A stretch of 49,637 nucleotides of DNA from Actinomycetes bacterium (GTDB lineage Bacteria; Actinomycetota; Actinomycetes; JAHEKZ01), in the NCBI GenBank assembly GCA_027118455.1, contig JAJAYZ010000046.1, forward strand, positions 1-49,637, written 5' to 3'. The notes beneath the pieces were generated by a model. It was not told the origin of the DNA. It made no database searches and saw nothing but the letters and a program-made list of their open reading frames with translations. How positions within the stretch are numbered: the first letter of the stretch is position 1; every line of letters starts with the position of its first letter. This document shows, piece after piece, positions 35,132 through 42,329 of the stretch. Both the position numbers and the translations under genes were made by a program.

Positions 35132-35548
35132 ATGGCTGACGACGCACTGACCGTCTTGGTCTACAGCGACGACCGCAATACCCGCGATCAGGTGCGCCTC
35201 GCCCTCGGGCGGCGACCGGCGTCCGACCTACCCCCGGTGGAGTTCGTCGACGTCGCCACCGACTGGGCCGTGATGGACCGTCTGAACAAGACAGACATCG
35301 ACCTGGCCATCTTGGACGGCGAGGCCGTTCCAGCCGGCGGCCTCGGCGTGTGCCGAACGATCAAGCAGGAGGTATTCCGGGCCCCACCGGTCCTGCTGCT
35401 GATCGCGCGCCCCCAGGATCGCTGGCTGGCCAACTGGTCCAGGGCCGACGGCGTGGTGTCGCACCCGATCGACCCCATCACGACTGCTGCTGCGGCAGCC
35501 GGGCTGCTCCGTGCCAGGATCGCCGGCGGCATCGCCGCCAACTCCTGA
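35132..35548 (+). CDS. Receiver-like (CheY-fold) single-domain protein
   Basis: A 138-aa protein with the order of a response-regulator receiver and no output domain. [19 protein letters not shown] is the first strand with acidic pair. [13 protein letters not shown] has an Asp where the phospho-acceptor should be, [15 protein letters not shown] comes next, and [16 protein letters not shown] is the last strand region. The usual Lys of the last strand (KP) is replaced by HPID, so phosphotransfer signalling may be altered or lost. GGGGAG lies 4-5 nt before ATG 35132. Such a protein is often found between cta/qcr genes and trpD in actinobacteria (memory). Function unknown. Confidence 0.72.
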   Translation: MADDALTVLVYSDDRNTRDQVRLALGRRPASDLPPVEFVDVATDWAVMDRLNKTDIDLAILDGEAVPAGGLGVCRTIKQEVFRAPPVLLLIARPQDRWLANWSRADGVVSHPIDPITTAAAAAGLLRARIAGGIAANS

Positions 35549-35552
35549 TCTG

Positions 35553-36614
35553 GTGACCGTGGCGACGCCGGGTTGGCCGACGGTCATCGGGGCATTGCTT
35601 CGACACGAGGATCTTGACGCCGCGGCCGCCCAATGGGCGATGGGCCAGATCATGGCCGGTGACGCCACCCCCGCGCAGATTGCCGCCTTCGCGGTGGCTC
35701 TGCGGGCCAAGGGCGAGACCGCCGCCGAGATGTCCGGGCTCGCCGAGGGCATGTTGAGCGCAGCTCACCGGATCGAGGTGCCCGGACCGGCGGTCGACAT
35801 CGTCGGGACAGGAGGGGATCGCTCTCACTCGGTCAACATCTCCACCATGGCCGCCGTGGTGGTCGCTGGCACAGGAGCGCGGGTCGTCAAGCATGGCAAT
35901 CGGGCAGCTTCTTCTGACTGCGGCACCGCGGACGTCCTAGAAGAACTAGGCGTCGTCCTCACCCTGACACCTGAGCAGGTGGCTTCGGTCGGAGCTGAGG
36001 TCGGAATCACGTTCTGCTTTGCTCAGGTCTTTCACCCAGCGATGCGTCACGCTGCGGCACCGCGCCGGGAGATCGGCGTACCGACATCCTTTAACTTCCT
36101 CGGGCCGTTGACGAACCCTGCGCAGCCGGCAGCGCAGGCGATCGGGTGTGCCGACTTGGCGATGGCCCCGGTGATGGCCCAGGTCTTCGCTGACCGAGGG
36201 TCTGCCGCGCTTGTCTTCCGAGGTGATGACGGACTTGACGAACTCACCGTGTCGACCACCTCGTCGGTGTGGCGAGTGTCGGACGGCCAGGTCGAGGCGA
36301 GCACCCTCGACCCGGCACGGCTCGGCATCGCTCCTGCTGCGCTCGAGACCCTTCGGGGAGGCGATCGCAGTCACAATGCCGGTGTCGTACGAGCCTTGCT
36401 TACCGGCCAAGAGCTGGGCCCGATTCGCGACGCAGTGCTGCTGAACGCCTCGGCGGCCCTCGCTGCGTTGGACGCGGCTGCTGGCGCTGAGACAGACAAC
36501 ATCGAAGACGCCATGGTGTCCGGGCTCGAGCTGGCGGCGTCAGCGATCGACTCGGGGGCCGCCTCCGAGGTTCTCGACCGGTGGGTGGCGGCAACGCAGT
36601 CGGCCGTCGGCTGA
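35553..36614 (+). CDS. trpD: Anthranilate phosphoribosyltransferase
   Basis: Second step of tryptophan biosynthesis: attaches phosphoribose from PRPP to anthranilate. About 353 aa. The PRPP-binding motif [15 protein letters not shown] is clear, followed by [30 protein letters not shown] anthranilate-binding residues (in [11 protein letters not shown]) and [23 protein letters not shown] is the metal-binding acidic region. The start is uncertain: GTG 35553 (used here) and GTG 35559 both lie just after the preceding stop, while the frame stays open to GTG 35511, which would overlap the receiver-like gene. No clear ribosome-binding site marks any of them. Isolated from other trp genes, as is common in actinobacteria. 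Confidence 0.93.
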   Translation: MTVATPGWPTVIGALLRHEDLDAAAAQWAMGQIMAGDATPAQIAAFAVALRAKGETAAEMSGLAEGMLSAAHRIEVPGPAVDIVGTGGDRSHSVNISTMAAVVVAGTGARVVKHGNRAASSDCGTADVLEELGVVLTLTPEQVASVGAEVGITFCFAQVFHPAMRHAAAPRREIGVPTSFNFLGPLTNPAQPAAQAIGCADLAMAPVMAQVFADRGSAALVFRGDDGLDELTVSTTSSVWRVSDGQVEASTLDPARLGIAPAALETLRGGDRSHNAGVVRALLTGQELGPIRDAVLLNASAALAALDAAAGAETDNIEDAMVSGLELAASAIDSGAASEVLDRWVAATQSAVG

Positions 36615-36642
36615 GCTGATCCGGCCAGCCAGCCTGCGCTAC

Positions 36643-36672
36643 CTTTCCCCGCTCGACCTTTCCCCGCTCGAT
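36643..36672 (+). repeat. 15-bp exact tandem duplication after trpD
   Basis: CCTTTCCCCGCTCGA occurs at 36643-36657 and 36658-36672 without gap. It lies 28 bp after the trpD stop. Confidence 0.9.
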
Positions 36673-36730
36673 GATCAGGTGACGTGGTCATCGTGCGCAG
36701 AGGTGGCCGCCGAACACCGCCTCTGGCCCG

Positions 36731-36940
36731 CTAGCGCCACCTTGGGGTGCCCAGAGACCGTTGAGGTTCGATCCAGGTGCTCGTCCATGCGCCCAGCTGC
36801 TGGCCGCAGGTGAGGGCCTGATGAATGTGCTGTAGCAGTTGACGCGATCGCGACCGGACGTCGCTCCAGCCGAACCGGACGACCTCGTGCCGCGGGAGAG
36901 CCTCAGACGGCGAGGGACGGCGAGGGACGGCGAGGGGTGG
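36731..36940 (-). pseudogene. Remnant of a DUF559-like endonuclease domain
   Basis: On the minus strand an open stretch without start encodes ALPRHEVVRFGWSDV followed by RQLLQHIHQAL and then a stop at 36731-36733. The pattern EVVRFxWxDV...hhxxIxxAL is how the C-terminal end of DUF559/VSR-like nuclease domains looks. Upstream the frame runs through three copies of a 10-bp repeat and back to the stop of the RAM-domain gene, so the catalytic core and start are missing. I read it as a decayed gene fragment; no function is expected. Between trpD and the RAM gene nothing else is evident. Confidence 0.4.
36906..36935. repeat. Three tandem 10-bp repeats
   Basis: GACGGCGAGG is repeated three times without gaps (36906-36915, 36916-36925, 36926-36935) inside the nuclease remnant. 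Simple slippage repeat. Confidence 0.9.
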
Positions 36941-36982
36941 GGACGCCTCCGTGGAAGGTGGCGCGGTGCGATGGTGGCTCGG

Positions 36983-37261
36983 CTACTCGAGACCGAGTGA
37001 GAACGCTGCCTCGAGGTCGTGCCTGCTGTAGGCGCGAAACGCGATGTGCGTCTCGGTGTGCACGATCCCAGGGATCTTCGCCAACCGACCGGTGATGACA
37101 TCGGCGAGCTCGTCGTGGACGTGGACCCGGATCATGGCGATCAGGTCGACGCCCCCGGTCACCGAGTAGACCTCGCTGACCTCAGGGATCAGGGCGATGC
37201 TCTCGGCGACGGACGGGATCTGGTCGACGTCGCATTGAACGAAGACGATCGCGGTGATCAT
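36983..37261 (-). CDS. Stand-alone RAM domain protein (Lrp/AsnC ligand-binding domain)
   Basis: A 92-aa protein consisting only of the Lrp/AsnC effector (RAM) domain, with no helix-turn-helix. It opens MITAIVFVQCDVDQI and contains VSEVYSVTGGVDLIAMIRVH, typical of the GGxxD loop that forms the amino-acid site at dimer interfaces. It ends with ETHIAFRAYS. AAGGAGG lies 7 nt before the ATG, which overlaps the stop of the DEDD-UvrC gene by ATGA. The longer open frame to 37342 is unsupported. Such proteins may sense amino acids or associate with other partners; the target is unknown. Lying next to trpD it could be related to amino-acid metabolism, but it is on the opposite strand. Confidence 0.9.
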   Translation of the reverse strand: MITAIVFVQCDVDQIPSVAESIALIPEVSEVYSVTGGVDLIAMIRVHVHDELADVITGRLAKIPGIVHTETHIAFRAYSRHDLEAAFSLGLE

Positions 37262-39003
37262 GGATGGCCTCCTTGGTCCGGCGGCGTTGTCAGGCTCACT
37301 GCCGACTCTAGCCCGCGCGAACCGTGCCGGGGGCTGGCCCACACACCGTCAAGGTGGACCAGTCGGATACCTGGGGAGTCGAGCCAGCGCAGGAGGCACT
37401 CGGCCTCTTCGGCTGATGCGGCGGGAAACCCACCAGGTTTGGCAGCGACCGGGTCGGCGCCGGACCGGAGTGCAGCAATGAAGGGTTTCGGGGCGACGCC
37501 GCGGACGGCGAGCCCTGCGGCGGCCAGGCGTCCGTGCCGGATCACCGCAATCTCCCAACCGCCTTCTGGGGTGGGGCGCGCAGCAACGAGCTCGGGCGAG
37601 CCACCTAGGGCGCGCAGCCGTTGCGATCGGGCGGACGCCGACAGCAGCGCACGCAGCCGGTCGCGATGGGTGACCGCCTCTTCGAAGCGTTCATCGGCGA
37701 CCAGTGGCGCCATGCGCCTCGCCAGAGCCTCGGCAACGGGACGTGCGTCGGAGCACATCGCGACCGCCGCGGCACCGACCACCTGCGCGTACTCGTCGAC
37801 GTTTTGTCGTCCTTCGCAGGGTGCCCCGCAGCGGTGCATCTCAGCCAGGATGCAGGCTGCGCCCGTGGCGCGAGGTGAGATCGTCTGCGTGCACTGGCGT
37901 AGGGGGTACGTCTCATGCAGTGCGTCGCGAGCCAGCTCGGCTTGTCGACGAGAGCTGAACGGGCCGAGATACGTGCACCCGTCGTCCTTCACCTCGCGGA
38001 CGATGGACAGACGGGGAAAGGGGCCGGCGGTGAGCTTGAGGAATGAGACCTTCTCGGGGAATCGCGATCGCCGGTTGTAGGGCGGCTTGTACTCGGCGAT
38101 CATCCGGAGCTCGCGTACCTCGGCCTCCAGCAGCGTGCTGCACGGCAGTGAGACGACCTCTTCGGCGGCGGCGACCATCTCAGCCATCCGGCGTCTGCCC
38201 TCGGACGCGGTGAAGTACTGACGGACACGAGGACGCAGGTCGACCGACTTGCCGATGTAGAGGACGCGCTGCCTGGCATCCCGGAAGAGGTAGACGCCGG
38301 GGCCACGAGGGACGTTGTCGGCCAGGTACCGCTTACGCTGTTGCGCAGGGTGGACGCGAGTGGAGAACGTGCTCAGCTCGTCGATCGTCGTGACGCCGAA
38401 ACAGCCGACTCGCTCGAAGAGACCGTGCAGGACGTCCACCGTGGCGCGCGCGTCGTCGAGCGCGCGGTGCGAAGGGGTGGTCGTGGCGTGAAAGAGCCGC
38501 GCGAGGGTGGCGAGCTTGCAGTTGGGTGCTTCGTCGCGGTCGAGAGTGCGACGCGCCAAGCGCGCGGTGTCGAGGACGCCGAATGCTGGCCAGTCGATGC
38601 CCTGCTGCTGCGCCGCAGCCTTGAGGAAGCCCATGTCGAACGGTGCGTTGTGCGCGACGAGCGTGGAACCGGCGGCAAACTCCAAAAAGGCCGGGAGCAC
38701 CGAGTCGATCCGAGGTGACTGCGCGACCGCTGCGTCGGTGATGCCGGTGAGCACCGAGATGAAGGCGGGGATGGCCACGCCCGGGTTGACCAAGGTCTGG
38801 AACTCGCCGAGCACCTCGCCGCCGCGCACCTTGACCGCACCTATCTCGGTGATCGCGCAGTTGCTGGGGGAGCCGCCGGTGGTCTCGAGGTCGACGACGA
38901 CGAGGGTGATATCCGACAGCGGGGTTCCGAGGTCGTCGAACGTCGGCTGAACGGCAGGTGGGACAGCCTGCGATGCAGCCAGGTGTTCGGCGGACGTCTT
39001 CAT
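37258..39003 (-). CDS. DEDDh exonuclease fused to UvrC-like GIY-YIG domain
   Basis: A 581-aa two-part nuclease. The N-terminal half is an epsilon-like DEDDh 3'-5' exonuclease, with VVVDLETTGG (Asp, Glu), LVAHNAPFDMGFL (Asp) and SHRALDDARAT (His, Asp). The second half resembles the N-terminus of UvrC. It has the GIY-YIG pattern PGVYLFRDARQRVLYIGKS and RPRVRQYF, the Glu-containing LEAEVRELRMIAEYKPPYN, and a Cys cluster MHRCGAPCEG. Helix-hairpin-helix and RNase H-like nuclease parts of UvrC are missing. The architecture is the actinobacterial Rv2191 type, thought to act in DNA repair. Start ATG 39001-39003 is chosen because TACCGT lies 7 nt upstream (leaderless pattern); the frame to 39132 is not family-like. 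Confidence 0.92.
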   Translation of the reverse strand: MKTSAEHLAASQAVPPAVQPTFDDLGTPLSDITLVVVDLETTGGSPSNCAITEIGAVKVRGGEVLGEFQTLVNPGVAIPAFISVLTGITDAAVAQSPRIDSVLPAFLEFAAGSTLVAHNAPFDMGFLKAAAQQQGIDWPAFGVLDTARLARRTLDRDEAPNCKLATLARLFHATTTPSHRALDDARATVDVLHGLFERVGCFGVTTIDELSTFSTRVHPAQQRKRYLADNVPRGPGVYLFRDARQRVLYIGKSVDLRPRVRQYFTASEGRRRMAEMVAAAEEVVSLPCSTLLEAEVRELRMIAEYKPPYNRRSRFPEKVSFLKLTAGPFPRLSIVREVKDDGCTYLGPFSSRRQAELARDALHETYPLRQCTQTISPRATGAACILAEMHRCGAPCEGRQNVDEYAQVVGAAAVAMCSDARPVAEALARRMAPLVADERFEEAVTHRDRLRALLSASARSQRLRALGGSPELVAARPTPEGGWEIAVIRHGRLAAAGLAVRGVAPKPFIAALRSGADPVAAKPGGFPAASAEEAECLLRWLDSPGIRLVHLDGVWASPRHGSRGLESAVSLTTPPDQGGHP

Positions 39004-39010
39004 GAGTTCG

Positions 39011-39016
39011 ACGGTA
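39011..39016 (-). promoter_or_regulatory. Candidate -10 box for the DEDD-UvrC gene
   Basis: TACCGT on the minus strand, 7 nt before the ATG at 39003. Confidence 0.45.
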
Positions 39017-39112
39017 GGGCGACCCACCGACAACGCGGGCAGCCACGCCGACTCGTACCCTGTGCGCCAGTTGCCTGCGTCTTCTGGGTTCCGCTCGCCT
39101 TGTGGAGGATCC

Positions 39113-39367
39113 ATGCCCATTCCGGCCCCCACTGCCGATACCCGCTGGCGTTGTACCCAGTGCGCAAACCTGACTCGCTTCGACGTGGTCAGAGTGAGCC
39201 GGACCCGAGAGTTCTGGCACCAGGAGCTTTCTGGCTCTCCGGTGGTGGAGGACGCCCAGGTGCTCGACGGTCAGATCGAGTCGGTGGCCTGTCGCTGGTG
39301 CGCGGGGGGTGGCTCGATCGAGCTCGTGACTCGCCCAGCGGGTCCAGCAGGCCCAGCAGAGGAGTGA
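39113..39367 (+). CDS. Small zinc-ribbon-like protein
   Basis: An 84-aa protein with two Cys pairs, RWRCTQCANLTRFD and ACRWCAGGG, about 50 residues apart, a typical one-zinc ribbon spacing. Between them are RVSRTREFWHQEL and DGQIESV. GGAGG 5 nt before ATG 39113 fixes the start. Similar short Cys-pair proteins are found in this neighbourhood in other actinobacteria. It may bind nucleic acid or a protein; no function can be given. Divergent from the DEDD-UvrC gene. Confidence 0.8.
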   Translation: MPIPAPTADTRWRCTQCANLTRFDVVRVSRTREFWHQELSGSPVVEDAQVLDGQIESVACRWCAGGGSIELVTRPAGPAGPAEE

Positions 39368-39432
39368 TCCCAGGGGGTTGTCGGTGGCCCCCTCTAGCGT
39401 CTCCAGTGACATCAGACCAAGAGGAGACGACC

Positions 39433-39687
39433 ATGATCATCGACTGCGACGGATGCGGCGTTCGAGGGGACGCCTGCGGCGACTGTGTGGTCGCCGTCCT
39501 TCTGGGCGCGCCTCCTGACCTGCAGGCGGACGAGCGGCGCGCGCTCGGAGTCCTGGCCGAGGCCGGTCTGGTGCCACCGTTGCGCCTCGTGGCGGGGGTA
39601 GTGGGCGGTGAATCAGCCGGGCCGCCCGATTTGTCCGAATCGAGTGTGAGAGACGACACACCGGGCTCCAGCACGAGGGCAGTTTGA
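39433..39687 (+). CDS. Small Cys-rich conserved protein
   Basis: An 84-aa protein with four cysteines near the N-terminus (MIIDCDGCGVRGDACGDCVV), likely a metal- or cluster-binding knot. A leucine-rich helix follows (ADERRALGVLAEAGLVPPLRLVAG in outline), then a polar tail. GAGGAG lies 7 nt before ATG 39433. Short proteins of this type are common just upstream of NlpC/P60 genes in actinobacteria (memory). Its 3' end overlaps the putative promoter of the riboswitch-controlled NlpC/P60 gene. Function unknown. Confidence 0.8.
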   Translation: MIIDCDGCGVRGDACGDCVVAVLLGAPPDLQADERRALGVLAEAGLVPPLRLVAGVVGGESAGPPDLSESSVRDDTPGSSTRAV

Positions 39688-39712
39688 TCCGTTGCCGTTC
39701 CGTTACTAGGGT
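39684..39712 (+). promoter_or_regulatory. Candidate promoter of the NlpC/P60 transcript
   Basis: TTGATC (39684-39689) and TAGGGT (39707-39712) are 17 nt apart, predicting transcription from about 39719, some 250 nt before the start codon and just ahead of the riboswitch. Confidence 0.55.
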
Positions 39713-39761
39713 GTGGAGTCGAGCCTGCGGCCACCGCCGTTAACCGACGTCGACGCCGGCT

Positions 39762-39942
39762 TCCGTCGAGTTCAGAGGACCAAGGGCAGTTCCGCATCCA
39801 TCGGAGCCGCCTTTTGTCCCCTGGAGCCGGGGAACCACTTTCCCTGGGGCGAATCGGCACCGATGGCTCAGCACAACTAGAGCCCGAACGTGCGGTAGGG
39901 CGCCTTCCCCGCCCGAGCCCGTCAGCTCACCCGGTAGACGGA
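39762..39942 (+). promoter_or_regulatory. Cyclic di-AMP riboswitch (ydaO/yuaA type)
   Basis: The hallmark blocks of the ydaO aptamer appear in order. First is GGAGCCGGGGAACCAC with CCTGGGGCGAATCGG (39822-39857), then GGTAGGGC (39894-39901), then CCGAGCCCGTCAGCTCACCC (39913-39932) and GGTAGACGG. TCCGTC (39762-39767) can pair with GACGGA (39937-39942) as the closing P1 stem, giving a 181-nt aptamer. In actinobacteria this class precedes cell-wall hydrolase genes such as rpfA and NlpC/P60 genes and turns them down when c-di-AMP is high. The GTG start follows 24 nt later, with AAGGAG about 10 nt before it. No U-tract terminator is seen, so the expression platform is unclear. Confidence 0.9.
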
Positions 39943-39966
39943 CGAGGAAGAAGGAGAGCCGCCTCA

Positions 39967-41028
39967 GTGGCGACCCGCCCCATCTTGCGCGCCGTGTCCC
40001 TGGCCATTGCGGCCGCTCTCAGCATCACCACGATCGCCTTGGTGCCTGGCACCGGTGCCGCCAACCCCAACCTCAGCATTGAAGAGGTTCAGCAGCGGGT
40101 CGACGCCCTCTATGGAGAGGCTGAGATCGCCACTGAGCGGGCGCACACGATCACCCTTGATGTGCAGGATGCACAGCAGCGCCTCGCGCGCCTCCGCGTC
40201 GACATCGCCAAGCAGGAGCGCGAGTTCGAAGCGCTCCGTGAGGTGCTGGCGCACGCCGCGTCCGACATGTACGCCACCGGCGGTATCGACCCGTCGATGC
40301 AGATGATGCTCTCGTCCAACCCCGACGACTTCTTGCTACAGGCTCAGTCACTTGACCAGGTGCTGCGTAGCCAAGACGCCGACCTCCGTCGCGCCGAGAC
40401 CGCCCAGCTGGCCCTCGAGCAGACCAAGACCCGTGCAGACCAAGAGCTCGTCCGCCTTCGCGATCTGCAGGCCAAGGCGCAGAAGGAACGCGAGACAGCC
40501 GACGCCAATCTCGCCCAGGCGCAGGAGATGCTCTCTCGCCTCAAGCGCGCAGAGCGCGAGCGGCTCGCCGAGCTGCAGGCTCAGCGCGCAGCTGACGCCG
40601 CCGCCGAGTCACGTGCGGCCGCTCCGGCTCCGGCTGCGGCCCCGGCGCCCAGCGTCTCGTCCTCTGGCAGCGGACGCGGCTCGACCGCAGCGTCTTACGC
40701 GGCCGCCCAAGCTGGCAAGGCCTACGTCTACGGTGCCGCAGGCCCCGACGCCTTCGACTGCTCCGGCCTGACCATGGCCGCCTGGGCGACCGCCGGTGTC
40801 TCGCTGCCGCATGCGTCGAGCCAGCAGTACGCGCTCACCACCCGGGTCGACTCCGGCAGCCTGATCCCGGGCGACCTCGTCTTCTTCTACAGCGACCTGC
40901 ACCACGTCGGCATGTACATCGGTGGCGGGAACTTCGTCCACGCCGCCAACCCCTCCGACGGCGTCCTCGTCGAGTCGCTCTTCTCCAGCTACTGGCAGTC
41001 GGTCTACATGGGTGCCGGGCGCGTCTAG
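39967..41028 (+). CDS. NlpC/P60 (C40) peptidoglycan endopeptidase
   Basis: A 353-aa secreted cell-wall hydrolase. Signal peptide: basic VATRPILRAV, hydrophobic SLAIAAALSITTIAL, cleavage near GAA. A long coiled coil follows (about 40-225; heptad-rich with EEVQQRVDALYGEAEIA and KAQKERETADANLAQAQ). Then an Ala/Pro linker leads to a C-terminal NlpC/P60 domain with catalytic Cys in AFDCSGLTMAAW and His in DLHHVGMYIGGGNFVHAA. The architecture is RipC-like (Rv2190c lies at the matching place in M. tuberculosis, memory). Coiled-coil NlpC/P60 proteins often are activated by FtsEX. GTG 39967 chosen; the frame upstream covers the riboswitch and is untranslated. c-di-AMP control is implied by the riboswitch. 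Confidence 0.93.
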   Translation: MATRPILRAVSLAIAAALSITTIALVPGTGAANPNLSIEEVQQRVDALYGEAEIATERAHTITLDVQDAQQRLARLRVDIAKQEREFEALREVLAHAASDMYATGGIDPSMQMMLSSNPDDFLLQAQSLDQVLRSQDADLRRAETAQLALEQTKTRADQELVRLRDLQAKAQKERETADANLAQAQEMLSRLKRAERERLAELQAQRAADAAAESRAAAPAPAAAPAPSVSSSGSGRGSTAASYAAAQAGKAYVYGAAGPDAFDCSGLTMAAWATAGVSLPHASSQQYALTTRVDSGSLIPGDLVFFYSDLHHVGMYIGGGNFVHAANPSDGVLVESLFSSYWQSVYMGAGRV

Positions 41029-41084
41029 GCACTTCACCCAGCCTGCTGTTACTGGTACGTGTCCCACGCGTGCGCTGACCTGCC

Positions 41085-41090
41085 TACGAT
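41085..41090 (+). promoter_or_regulatory. Candidate -10 box of the peptidase-MA gene
   Basis: TACGAT, 6 nt before the GTG at 41097, no ribosome-binding site. Confidence 0.5.
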
Positions 41091-41096
41091 CAACGG

Positions 41097-42329
41097 GTGA
41101 TCCGCTCCAAGGCGCGGCGCCCCGTGGCGCTGCTCGTCGCTCCCTTCGTCGCTATGGCGCTCGTCGCCAGCGCTGGAGTCGGCTTCGCCCTTGGCCTGGC
41201 CCGACCGCCGACGGAGCAGCCACCCGGAACCGGATGGTTTGCCCGCTGGGTCGATGACGCCGGTGACGACACGGTTACCGAGCTGACCGCCACTGCTGCC
41301 GACGAGCAGCTGAGTCGCCGGGGCCAGCAGACGCTCAGCGGCGCCAACGGGGCGCTGAAGGGGGTTCCCTTTGAGTCTTTCGACGTGCGGTTGGCCCGTT
41401 CCGACCGACCCGACGCTGGCGAAGTGCGCAGTGGCCGTTTCCAGGCGACCGCCATCGTCGAGTACCGCCTGCCGCTCGATGAGGTGCTGGTCGGACGCAC
41501 CGCCGCTGCCACCTTCCGGCTCGGCCCCAACGGATGGCGCTTGGTGCGTTTGAACGCTTCCGGTCGCGACCTGTGGGACCACGAGCCGGTGGACGTCACC
41601 GAGAACGGCCAGACGCTGGTGATGGCACGCCGAGGCGATCTTCGCCTTCCCGGCCTCGGAACGCTGGCCGAGCAGGCCAGGCGAGAGGTCGCCGACTTCT
41701 GGTCGGCCAGGTGGCCACAGACCACCGTCGTCGTGCTGCCGTCGACCCCTCGCCTCCTCGACCCATTGGCCGGCCTCGAGTCGGGGAGCGACCAAGTCGC
41801 CGTCACGCTGTGGGCGACCGGATCGGAGGGGCCGGTGATCCGGGTGCTGATGAACCCCACGGTGTACGACCAGATGCCGACGCTGGCGCGCAAGATCGTC
41901 TTGCGCCATGAGATCACCCATGTTGCCCAGAACGCGTTGCCGCGCGACGGCGTCCCGACTTGGCTGAAGGAGGGGCTCGCGGACTACGTCAGCTACCGCG
42001 GGTCGGGGATCCCGGACTCGTTCGTCGGGGCACAGCTCTTGGCGAAAGTGCGCGCAACCGGTGTTCCCGAGGACCTGCCTGACGACTCCGAGTTCGACCT
42101 GGACCGTGCTAGCGCGGATCGTCGCGTTGCCTACCAATCGGGTTGGGCCTTCTGCCAGATGGTTGCCGACGCGTATGGCGATGACCGGTTGGTGCCGTTC
42201 TACGCCGCCGTCGCGCGCGGTGAAGGGTCCACCGACGAACGACTGAATGATGCGGCCGACGAGGTGCTGGGGACCACCTTCGACGACCTCCGCGTCCAGT
42301 GGCAGTCGTGGCTGACGGCGAACGCGTGA
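41097..42329 (+). CDS. Secreted/membrane-anchored peptidase MA-like metallopeptidase
   Basis: A 410-aa protein with an N-terminal hydrophobic signal or anchor (VALLVAPFVAMALVASAGVGFALG). An exported domain of about 200 residues without a recognised motif follows. The C-terminal zinc-peptidase domain has ILRHEITHVAQN (HExxH) and, 20-odd residues later, PTWLKEGLADYV with the third ligand Glu, the gluzincin pattern of the peptidase MA family. Substrate unknown; probably an envelope protein. It is likely leaderless (TACGAT-N6-GTG). Its stop TGA overlaps the GTG of the M48 protease gene, so the two proteases are co-translated. Confidence 0.85.
   Translation: MIRSKARRPVALLVAPFVAMALVASAGVGFALGLARPPTEQPPGTGWFARWVDDAGDDTVTELTATAADEQLSRRGQQTLSGANGALKGVPFESFDVRLARSDRPDAGEVRSGRFQATAIVEYRLPLDEVLVGRTAAATFRLGPNGWRLVRLNASGRDLWDHEPVDVTENGQTLVMARRGDLRLPGLGTLAEQARREVADFWSARWPQTTVVVLPSTPRLLDPLAGLESGSDQVAVTLWATGSEGPVIRVLMNPTVYDQMPTLARKIVLRHEITHVAQNALPRDGVPTWLKEGLADYVSYRGSGIPDSFVGAQLLAKVRATGVPEDLPDDSEFDLDRASADRRVAYQSGWAFCQMVADAYGDDRLVPFYAAVARGEGSTDERLNDAADEVLGTTFDDLRVQWQSWLTANA

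Noticed and set aside
36688..37101. 137-aa minus-strand open frame upstream of trpD end
   Set aside because: Overlaps the RAM gene and the nuclease remnant in another frame; Ser/Arg/Pro-rich and motif-free.
38333..39412. 359-aa open frame overlapping DEDD-UvrC
   Set aside because: Same strand, different frame, Arg/Pro/His-rich without motifs; shadow of the exonuclease domain.
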